A stretch of DNA of 5,402 bases from Chloroflexota bacterium (GTDB lineage Bacteria > Chloroflexota > Dehalococcoidia > Bin125), in the NCBI GenBank assembly GCA_026705105.1, contig JAPPBK010000154.1, forward strand, positions 1 to 5,402, given 5' to 3'. A program made the translations under genes and the position numbers. A model generated the notes under the pieces. The model did no database searches, was not told the DNA's origin, and saw only the letters and a list, made by a program, of their open reading frames with translations. Shown here piece by piece: positions 1 to 5,140 of the stretch (position 1 is the stretch's first letter; each line of letters begins with the position of its first letter).

Positions 1-22
1 CGACGCACGGTACGCTGCGGGC

Positions 23-520
23 ATGCCGGGTCAATCGACATCCCACGCCGTCACCGTCGAACGCCAGCGCCTGCGCTTCGCCGCCGGACACTTCGCCACC
101 TTCGCCGACGAGCTGGAGCCGATTCACGGACATAACTACGACGTATTCGTCGAGGTCGCCGGGCCGCTCACGGACGAGTCGTGGGTGATCGACTTCTCGC
201 TGCTCAAGCGCCTCACGCGCGAGGTCTGCGAGACGCTCGATCACAAGTTCCTGCTGCAGATGGACTCTCGCGCGCTGACGATCACCGACGACGACACGCA
301 CTACGTAATCCAGTATCGGGATGAGCATCCCTATCGCCTGCCGAAGCATGATGTGGCCGCGCTGCCGATCGACAACAGCACGGCGGAGCGGCTGTCACAG
401 TACATCGCGGGCAAACTGGTTGAGTCGCTGCATGTCTCGGGTCCTCCCGGACTGGCGCGCCTGCGGGTCGGGGTCGAGGAGATGCCCGGACAGGCGGCCT
501 GGTTCGAGACGGACCTCTGA
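23..520 (+). CDS. 6-pyruvoyl-tetrahydropterin synthase / QueD family protein, PTPS-III-type signature
   Basis: This is a 165-residue member of the 6-pyruvoyl-tetrahydropterin synthase superfamily (COG0720), whose members act on dihydroneopterin triphosphate or its derivatives in queuosine, biopterin or folate synthesis. The three zinc ligands are visible: H23 in FAAGHF, then H35 and H37 in HGHNY. The DHK motif (H74) supplies the catalytic histidine, and E153 near the C-terminus is the likely pterin-anchoring glutamate. The catalytic cysteine that QueD carries four residues before HGH is absent (Leu31). Instead Glu32 gives ExxHGH, the signature described for PTPS-III, which makes 6-hydroxymethyl-dihydropterin and bypasses FolB. 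About 35 extra residues lie between DHK and the NSTAE motif, so the protein is longer than the roughly 120-residue QueD. ATG 23 has only a weak ribosome site, and the frame stays open to the window edge, so the true start could lie further upstream. The stop overlaps the next start (TGATG). The family is certain; the folate assignment is inferred from the motif. Confidence 0.9.
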   Translation: MPGQSTSHAVTVERQRLRFAAGHFATFADELEPIHGHNYDVFVEVAGPLTDESWVIDFSLLKRLTREVCETLDHKFLLQMDSRALTITDDDTHYVIQYRDEHPYRLPKHDVAALPIDNSTAERLSQYIAGKLVESLHVSGPPGLARLRVGVEEMPGQAAWFETDL

Positions 521-1056
521 TGTCGGACGGCGCGGACGGAACCGGCGATGTAGTAGTGATGGTGCTCTACGACTCGCAGGGTTTGGTTGCGGAGTTGGCC
601 AAGTCGATCGTCGAAGGCGCGGCATCCGTCGACGGCGTCGAGGTCTGCGATCGGCCGTTGGACATCGCCGACAAGGACGAGCTAGTCCGTTGCGACGCGC
701 TGATCCTGGGCAGTCCCAACTGGACCGGGATCACGGGACGGCTCAAGCACTGGTGGGACTACACCGGCGATCTCTGGGAGTCGGGCGAGCTGGCGGGCAA
801 GCCGGCCGCCGCATTCAGCGCCGGTTGGAGCCCATCCGGGGGCCTCGAGGCGACGCTGCTGCAGCTCGTTCACCTGTTAATCGGCCACGGAATGCTAATC
901 GTCGGCCTGCCCTGGACGACGACGATGAATCACTCCGGCAGCTACTACGGCGCGACGGCCGTGCGTAAGGTCAGTGACCTGGATCGCGAACAGGCGCGTC
1001 GACTGGGTGCGAGAGTGTCGGAGTACGCGCTCAAGCTCGGTAAAGTATCGAGTTGA
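520..1056 (+). CDS. WrbA-like flavodoxin-fold protein (putative NAD(P)H:quinone oxidoreductase / FMN-binding protein)
   Basis: This 178-residue flavodoxin-fold protein resembles WrbA, an FMN-dependent NAD(P)H:quinone oxidoreductase of the cytoplasm. A beta strand (residues 11-17) leads into a phosphate-loop-like turn, YDSQGL (17-22). The second flavin loop, GSPNWTG (64-70), is followed by the helix GRLKHWWDYTGDLW (73-86), which corresponds to WrbA's GQMRTFLDQTGGLW. The AGKPAAAFS strand (92-100), the GG and E residues at 107-110, the GHGMLIVGLP segment (122-131) and a late YYGAT motif also follow WrbA order. The protein is about 20 residues shorter than typical WrbA, missing most of the segment before the second flavin loop. 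Its phosphate loop lacks the usual Thr/Ser-x-x-Gly-[His/Asn] pattern, so FMN affinity and substrate are uncertain. ATG 520 shares its A with the preceding stop (TGATG), which supports this start and implies translational coupling. A later in-frame ATG at residue 14 would remove part of the first strand and is unlikely. Confidence 0.85.
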   Translation: MSDGADGTGDVVVMVLYDSQGLVAELAKSIVEGAASVDGVEVCDRPLDIADKDELVRCDALILGSPNWTGITGRLKHWWDYTGDLWESGELAGKPAAAFSAGWSPSGGLEATLLQLVHLLIGHGMLIVGLPWTTTMNHSGSYYGATAVRKVSDLDREQARRLGARVSEYALKLGKVSS

Positions 1057-1820
1057 TGCCGGAATCCTACGATCCGCACGAGTTGCTGGACCTGACTCCT
1101 GCCGCGAGCGAGGAGGAGATTCGCAGAGCGTTTCGGCGTAAGGCCAAGTCGGTGCATCCGGACGTTTCCGACGCGCCGGACGCGGCTGAAGAGTTCAAGC
1201 GCCTCAAGGAAGCCCACGACCTGCTGATCGAGCGGCTGCACAACCCGCTCGCTGCGCCGCCCGAGGCGGGCGAGGACCTGTATCGACCGGCCAGGGAAGT
1301 GAGTGAGGAAGATCGCGAGTCGATCATCAATGCATTTCGCCGTCGCCGCGAGGCTGAGAAACGCCGCAAGTCGCGGCGGCGTTCGGCTGTGCAGGGACAG
1401 GCGCGGCGAGCCGAGCGAAAGAACGACGCTTTCCAGGAAGAGATGGCGCGGCGTCGGGCGGCATTCGAGTCGAGGCAGCGGGAAGAGTCCCAGCGAGAGC
1501 AGGAAGAGCGTCGGCGTGCCGAGCAAGACCAGCAGCGCGCAGCGGACGAAGCCGAGCGGCGTCGAGTCGAGGAACTGCGCAGGCAGGAGCAGGAAGCGCT
1601 CGAGCGTGTGAAGCAGCAGCGCGCGTCGCGGCAGCGAGCCAGCCAGACTCGCCCGATCGATGATGCCCCGCTTGAGTGCGCCTGGAAGGGTTGTCGGGTG
1701 TCGGACGATCTCGCAGTGGCGGTCGACACCGCGCTCGGTCCGCGACGATTCTGCCGCGCGCACTACGAGGAGTACATCGAGTTCCGCCGCAGCAAACAGC
1801 GGCAGGCCTCCGCACGCTGA
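1056..1820 (+). CDS. J-domain protein with long charged coiled coil and C-terminal Cys/His motif
   Basis: This is a 254-residue DnaJ-like co-chaperone candidate. Residues 5-60 form a J domain: an LL-L helix I region, a basic helix II (RRAFRRKAKSVHPD), the invariant HPD at 34-36 that stimulates Hsp70 ATPase, and helix III (EFKRLKEAHDLL). Residues about 85-195 are extremely rich in Arg, Glu, Gln and Ala and should form a long helix or coiled coil. The last 50 residues hold C208-x4-C213 and C233-x2-H236, a plausible single zinc site. The G/F-rich linker, central CxxCxGxG zinc domain and substrate-binding domains of DnaJ/CbpA are absent, so this is a class III (type C) J protein whose client is unknown. 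ATG 1056 overlaps the upstream stop (TGATG), exactly as at the previous junction. A TTG one codon earlier is a less likely start. No signal peptide or membrane segment is seen. The J domain is certain; the zinc site is inferred. Confidence 0.87.
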   Translation: MPESYDPHELLDLTPAASEEEIRRAFRRKAKSVHPDVSDAPDAAEEFKRLKEAHDLLIERLHNPLAAPPEAGEDLYRPAREVSEEDRESIINAFRRRREAEKRRKSRRRSAVQGQARRAERKNDAFQEEMARRRAAFESRQREESQREQEERRRAEQDQQRAADEAERRRVEELRRQEQEALERVKQQRASRQRASQTRPIDDAPLECAWKGCRVSDDLAVAVDTALGPRRFCRAHYEEYIEFRRSKQRQASAR

Positions 1821-1840
1821 AGGCTTCCGTGCGTCACATC

Positions 1841-1926
1841 CGTCATTCCAGGCTCTGCCTGGAATCTCGCCCGGTCTGCGCGTCGCGCTGACGGGAGCGA
1901 GATTCCCGCCGGAGGCGGGAATGACG
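1841..1926. repeat. Compound palindromic element (REP/BIME-like), 86 bp
   Basis: An elaborate inverted repeat fills half of the only sizeable intergenic space. The outer arms CGTCATTCC (1841-1849) and GGAATGACG (1918-1926) match perfectly. Inner arms at 1861-1870 and 1897-1906 (GGAATCTCGC / GCGAGATTCC) are also perfect over 10 bp. Each flank is itself a 9-bp hairpin with a 3-nt loop: 1845-1865 (ATTCCAGGC-TCT-GCCTGGAAT) and 1902-1922 (ATTCCCGCC-GGA-GGCGGGAAT). A short GCGC-GTC-GCGC hairpin sits in the centre (1878-1888). It can fold as two or three separate hairpins or as one long cruciform. Ends of the type GTCATTCC/GGAATGAC are typical of dispersed palindromic repeats in proteobacterial genomes. 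No T-run follows either hairpin, so a standard intrinsic terminator is not indicated, although RNA stabilisation or Rho-linked termination after the upstream operon is possible. Confidence 0.82.
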
Positions 1927-1992
1927 AGGAGGAGTGAGATGGGCGCAGACGCCCACTACCATGCGGTCATCTGCTGGAGGAGAGGGCCATGA
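1927..1992 (+). promoter_or_regulatory. Possible leader ORF (17 codons, ATG 1939) with strong Shine-Dalgarno, coupled to the crotonase gene
   Basis: AGGAGGAG at 1927-1934, an excellent match to the anti-Shine-Dalgarno sequence, stands 4 nt before ATG 1939. This opens a 17-codon frame (MGADAHYHAVICWRRGP) that stops at TGA 1990-1992. That stop overlaps the ATG of the enoyl-CoA hydratase gene in the classic ATGA arrangement. A 6-bp hairpin (TGGGCG-CAGA-CGCCCA, 1940-1955) covers the start of the leader. The arrangement is what a translationally coupled leader peptide would look like, but the peptide is too short for codon statistics and the downstream gene has its own ribosome site. Chance occurrence cannot be excluded. 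Confidence 0.33.
1976..1986 (+). promoter_or_regulatory. Ribosome binding site of the enoyl-CoA hydratase gene
   Basis: GGAGG at 1976-1980, extended by AGAGGG, lies 8 nt before ATG 1989. It is one of only two strong Shine-Dalgarno sequences in the window and fixes the start of the crotonase gene. The genes of the upstream operon rely on stop/start overlap instead. Confidence 0.75.
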
Positions 1993-2873
1993 CCGATTAC
2001 GAGAACGTGCTCGTCGAGATTGACGGGCCGGTGGCGACGATCACGCTGAATCGTCCGGAGAAACTGAACGCGATCTCGGGTGGGTTGCGCGACGACCTGG
2101 AGGCGGCGCTGCGCGAGCTGAATCCGGGCGACGAAGTGCGCGTGATCCGGCTCAAGGGCGCGGGTCGAGCGTTCTGTGCCGGTTACGACCTGACGCCCGG
2201 CGGCGGCGCAATGACCTGGCGGCCGAACCAGCGGCGCGGCGACCAGGCCTGGGAGCTGGGCGAGTCGCGGATCGCGTTGGACCGCGAAAACCTGCGCGTC
2301 TCGGTCGACCGCTGGATGTGGATGTGGGGCTACCGCAAGCCGATCATCGCCCAGGTGCACGGCTGGTGTCTGGCCGGCGGCGGCGAGATGATCGGCGCCT
2401 GCGACATCGTCTTCGCATCCGAGACGGCGCGGTTCGGGCATCCCGCCGGACGCGCGATCGGCATCCCGCCGACCCTGGGTCTGTGGCCGGCCAAGATTGG
2501 CATGCTCAAGACCAAGGAGCTGCTGTTCAGCGGCGACACCGTCGACGGCATTGAGGCTGAGCGGATCGGCATGATCAACCGCGCCTATCCCGAAGACCAG
2601 CTTGACGAAGAGACGATGGCCTGGTGCCAGCGAATCGCCAATGTGCCGCTGGACGGTCTGACCGTGCACAAGCACTCGACCAACCGTTGGTTCGAGCTGA
2701 TGGGATTGCGCACCGCCGCTTCCGAGGGCGCCGATTTCGACGCGATCTGGCACGAAGCGCCCAGCATCGACGAGTTCACCAAGATCGGGCGCGAAAAGGG
2801 ACTCAAGGTGGCGCTCGAATGGCGCGACGACCCCTTCGGCGACGGCCGCGGCGCGATCCGGCGTCGGACGTAA
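1989..2873 (+). CDS. Enoyl-CoA hydratase/isomerase family protein (crotonase fold)
   Basis: This 294-residue crotonase-superfamily protein acts on acyl-CoA thioesters in the cytoplasm. It shows the N-terminal strand VATITLNRPEKLNAI (15-29), the CoA/oxyanion segment RAFCAGYDL (60-68) and the second oxyanion-hole and active-site region HGWCLAGGGE (124-133). E133 matches Glu144 of rat enoyl-CoA hydratase. Where Glu164 is expected, the FGxPE motif reads FGHPA, so A153 replaces the second catalytic glutamate. A typical hydratase may therefore not be the right activity; isomerase, hydrolase or another crotonase reaction is possible. The protein is about 30 residues longer than usual, because of an insertion after AGYDL (about 69-113) that ends in the aromatic stretch WMWMWGY before KPIIAQVHG. 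That arrangement is seen in long crotonases of high-GC bacteria. The start is set by GGAGG 8 nt upstream. The alpha/beta hydrolase follows after 7 bp, probably on the same transcript. Confidence 0.9.
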   Translation: MTDYENVLVEIDGPVATITLNRPEKLNAISGGLRDDLEAALRELNPGDEVRVIRLKGAGRAFCAGYDLTPGGGAMTWRPNQRRGDQAWELGESRIALDRENLRVSVDRWMWMWGYRKPIIAQVHGWCLAGGGEMIGACDIVFASETARFGHPAGRAIGIPPTLGLWPAKIGMLKTKELLFSGDTVDGIEAERIGMINRAYPEDQLDEETMAWCQRIANVPLDGLTVHKHSTNRWFELMGLRTAASEGADFDAIWHEAPSIDEFTKIGREKGLKVALEWRDDPFGDGRGAIRRRT

Positions 2874-2880
2874 CCTGCCG

Positions 2881-3762
2881 ATGCGTCCACAACCCACTGC
2901 ATCAACAGAACTCGTCCGTGGCTATGCGCTGCGGGTCTGGGAGTGGTCTGCACAGGGGGATCCGGTGCGGACGGCGGTGCTGATCCACGCGACCGGATTC
3001 CACGCGCGGACCTGGGACTCTGTTGTCCGACTCCTGCCCGAGGACTGGCGCGTGTTTGCGCTCGACATGCGCGGGCATGGGGCCTCGCAAGCGCCGACCG
3101 ACAGGGCCGGAGCGGACTGGCGCGAGATGGCAGCCGACCTGAATGAATGGCTGGCCCTGCGAGAGTTGACGGATGTCGTCGCCGCCGGGCACTCGATGGG
3201 TGGATGCATCTGCGTGATTGCCGCCGCGACCGGCGAACGGATCGAGTCGCTGGCGTTGGTCGATCCCGTGCTGGTCAATCCGCGCGGACCCAAGCCGCCC
3301 GTGCCCGCCGACAGCCTGTCAGTCGCGGCGCGCAAGCGACGTAGGGTCTGGTCCAGTCCTCAGGAGATGGCCGATTCGCTCACCGGCCGAGGCGCGTTCA
3401 CGCACTGGCCGCGAGATGCGGTCGAGCGCTACGTCCGCTACGGACTCAAGCCGACGGGCAGGCTCGGGGAGTGGGAGCTGGCCTGCGACCCGGAAGTCGA
3501 GGCCTGGTGCTTTGAATACGCCCCCCAGGTCGATCCCTGGCCGGAGATGGCCCGCGCCTCTCAACCGACGTTGATTCTGCGCGCCGGCGAGATGCAGGGT
3601 CATCCCTCGCCGACCGGTCAGAACGCCGTCGATGTCTTCCCCAACGCCTTCGAGGAAGTGGTCGAGGATTCGGACCACTTCATCCCCATGCGCCGTCCCG
3701 ACGCAGTCACCGAGACGATTTTGACCGTCGCGCGGGACTGCTCAGCAGATAGTCCGGACTGA
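2881..3762 (+). CDS. Alpha/beta fold hydrolase
   Basis: This is a 293-residue alpha/beta hydrolase without signal peptide, probably cytoplasmic. The oxyanion strand-turn is LIHATGFHARTW (34-45), followed by the LDMRGHGAS motif (61-69), which is standard for the epoxide hydrolase, esterase and C-C hydrolase groups. The nucleophile elbow is GHSMGG with S105, and H266 in DSDHF is the catalytic base. The acid is less clear: E237 in RAGEMQG stands near the usual place, while D128 in LVDP follows strand 6, an alternative position used by some members. A cap region lies between roughly 130 and 225. The substrate cannot be read from sequence. Placement 7 bp after the crotonase gene suggests a shared degradative route, for example hydrolysis of an ester, lactone or ring-cleavage product. 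The start has no strong ribosome site and may depend on coupling. The 3' end overlaps the opposite-strand radical SAM gene by 56 bp. Confidence 0.88.
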   Translation: MRPQPTASTELVRGYALRVWEWSAQGDPVRTAVLIHATGFHARTWDSVVRLLPEDWRVFALDMRGHGASQAPTDRAGADWREMAADLNEWLALRELTDVVAAGHSMGGCICVIAAATGERIESLALVDPVLVNPRGPKPPVPADSLSVAARKRRRVWSSPQEMADSLTGRGAFTHWPRDAVERYVRYGLKPTGRLGEWELACDPEVEAWCFEYAPQVDPWPEMARASQPTLILRAGEMQGHPSPTGQNAVDVFPNAFEEVVEDSDHFIPMRRPDAVTETILTVARDCSADSPD

Positions 3763-4543
3763 ACCCGGCTGCGCCCTCACGGACGTTGGGCGTGAGCCCG
3801 GCAATCAATGCGTCTCTCGCGGATCGGTACGCGGCACGATCCCAGCCGAGTCGGCTGGCGACCGCGCGAGCTTCCTCACCGGTGCCACCGCGAAAGTGGC
3901 CGAGCGTCGGCGTGAATGACTCGACCGCGAAGCGCGAGGCGCCGGTATCGGCCATCGTCAGTGCGAAGTGGGCAGGATCGTCAATGGGAAGCAGCGGGGT
4001 CATCGTGATTGCGACCGGTATGCCTGCATCCGCGACAACTCGCGCCGCCTGCAGGCGATTCGCAATCGGCGGATTGCGTGGCTCGAACGCACGGCGGACG
4101 GCCTCGGAGTCGGTCGTGACGCTGAAGTTGACGCAGACCCGCTCAAACCGCTGCAACAGGTCGATGTCCCTGACCACCAGCGGGCTGCGTGTCTGCACGA
4201 CCAGATACGCGCCCATGTCGGCGAGGATCGGCAGCAACGAGCGAGTGAGTTCGAGACGGCGCTCGATCGGTTGGTAGGGATCGGTGGCGCTACTCATGTA
4301 GATCGTCTTGCCGACGAGCGAGCGCCTCAGGCGTGACAGCTTGGCTGCGGCGTTGCGCTTGACCCGCACCCAGTCGCCCCAGGTCTGCTGCTTCGCGGGT
4401 GGAGCGAAGAACGCGGCGTAGCAGTAGGAGCAGCCGAATGCGCAGCCGACGTAGGGATTCAGCGAGTAGTCGTACTCGCGCAGGTAGCCGGCGCCTGGCG
4501 TCAGGATCTGTGCCGCGTCGTACTGCTCAATCTCGGGCGGCAT
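3707..4543 (-). CDS. Radical SAM protein, Rv2578c / spore photoproduct lyase-like group
   Basis: This is a 278-residue radical SAM enzyme. The cluster-binding motif C34-x3-C38-x2-C41 lies in NPYVGCAFGCSYCYA and would bind a [4Fe-4S] cluster and S-adenosylmethionine. The YxGC...C.YCYA context, SSATDPYQPIE (84-94), QTRSPLVVRDIDLL (117-130) and VNFSVTTDSE (138-147), followed by FEPRNPP, agree with the family annotated as Rv2578c-like radical SAM or SPL-family proteins. PLLPIDD (about 185) lies in the expected late barrel region. The reaction of this group is not established. I see no counterpart of the SPL hydrogen-donor cysteine about 43 residues after the cluster, so DNA photoproduct repair should not be assumed. 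The length is slightly short, with a basic C-terminal tail (ARRSKSSR). ATG 4543 lies 21 bp after the stop of the DinB-like gene, without a clear ribosome site. The last 56 bp overlap the convergent hydrolase gene. Confidence 0.88.
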   Translation of the reverse strand: MPPEIEQYDAAQILTPGAGYLREYDYSLNPYVGCAFGCSYCYAAFFAPPAKQQTWGDWVRVKRNAAAKLSRLRRSLVGKTIYMSSATDPYQPIERRLELTRSLLPILADMGAYLVVQTRSPLVVRDIDLLQRFERVCVNFSVTTDSEAVRRAFEPRNPPIANRLQAARVVADAGIPVAITMTPLLPIDDPAHFALTMADTGASRFAVESFTPTLGHFRGGTGEEARAVASRLGWDRAAYRSARDALIAGLTPNVREGAAGFSPDYLLSSPARRSKSSR

Positions 4544-4564
4544 GGTTGTCGGTCAAGGAACGGC

Positions 4565-5107
4565 TCACAGCGTGCGCATCATCTTGGGGCCGTTGATGAT
4601 GTCGTCGGCGTGACCGTTGTCGTGCGCGGCCCAGGCTTCGAGCAGCGAGAGCGCATTGCCGGCGAAGCCCATGCGCATCAGCACCTGGTCTTCCGATAGC
4701 GCGGCGAAGAGCATCGTTGACTTGCGTGCGCCGGCGTCGAGCTGGTCCGAGAGCGCACCGACCGGCTGACCCAGGAACCGCTCGGCGCTGAGCGCATTGG
4801 CCATGTCCAACTCGGGACTGGGCAGCGAGGGATCGGGCTTCCATTCGTCCAGCGGCGATCCGTTGAGCGCAGCGTTCAGCGCGTCGTGATAGCGCCGATC
4901 GGACGCCGCCAGGTGAGCCAACACGTCGCGTCGCGACCACTGCGGCGCGGCCGACTCGCGCAGCCATTGATCGGCGGGCAGGACCTCGACCATCTGGATC
5001 AATCTGCGCCGCGCGCGCAACGCCCGGGTCAGCGGCACCCAGAGCGCGGGCACGAAATCGTCGGCGGGCAGCGGCGGATCGGTCGCCAGCAGCGGCCGGT
5101 CGTCCAT
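4565..5107 (-). CDS. DinB / maleylpyruvate isomerase-type four-helix metalloprotein
   Basis: This is a 180-residue protein of the DinB / mycothiol-dependent maleylpyruvate isomerase N-terminal fold, a helical bundle that binds a divalent metal through three histidines. The signature is a WSRRDVLAHLA helix (57-67) with H65, then HDNGHADDI near the C-terminus with H162 and H166. The second and third helices are poorly conserved, as is usual. Members act as thiol-dependent S-transferases or have no known function, so no reaction is assigned. ATG 5107 is chosen here. An in-frame GTG at 5122 (five residues longer) has a slightly better purine-rich upstream stretch (GGAACGAG) and is a real alternative. 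The gene lies 33 bp (18 bp for the GTG start) after the flavin reductase stop and 21 bp before the radical SAM start. The three look like one transcript, and the neighbours suggest redox or thiol-linked catabolism. Confidence 0.82.
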   Translation of the reverse strand: MDDRPLLATDPPLPADDFVPALWVPLTRALRARRRLIQMVEVLPADQWLRESAAPQWSRRDVLAHLAASDRRYHDALNAALNGSPLDEWKPDPSLPSPELDMANALSAERFLGQPVGALSDQLDAGARKSTMLFAALSEDQVLMRMGFAGNALSLLEAWAAHDNGHADDIINGPKMMRTL

Positions 5108-5140
5108 GCTCTGCACGCACACGACGACGCTCGTTCCGGA

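Noticed and set aside
321..968. Plus-strand open frame of 215 codons across the PTPS/WrbA junction
   Set aside because: Arg/Ser/Gly-rich out-of-frame translation; both underlying genes have clear family motifs in their own frames.
945..1763. Minus-strand open frame of 272 codons opposite the J-domain gene
   Set aside because: Leu/Arg/Ser-rich low-complexity translation, produced by the antisense of the Arg/Glu/Gln-rich helix. The plus strand has the HPD J domain.
1845..1922. Intrinsic transcription terminator after the J-domain gene
   Set aside because: The hairpins are strong, but neither is followed by a T-run on either strand, so a palindromic repeat is the better call.
1956..2897. Minus-strand open frame of 313 codons opposite the crotonase gene
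   Set aside because: It is longer than the real gene but has no recognisable family. It mirrors the plus-strand gene, which has a strong ribosome site and clear crotonase motifs; GC-rich codon bias makes such antisense frames common.
3735..3760. Terminator hairpin in the convergent overlap
   Set aside because: The alternative stem is only 5 bp with an 11-nt loop and no T-run; kept only as a note in the overlap finding.
3707..4543. Calling the radical SAM gene a true spore photoproduct lyase (splB)
   Set aside because: The cluster motif and context fit the wider family, but the SPL catalytic cysteine at the expected spacing is not visible and nothing suggests a spore former.
4527..5120. Minus-strand open frame of 197 codons overlapping the DinB-like gene in another phase
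   Set aside because: An Arg/Ala-rich composition without motifs marks it as an out-of-frame shadow. The DinB-type histidine motifs lie in the other frame.
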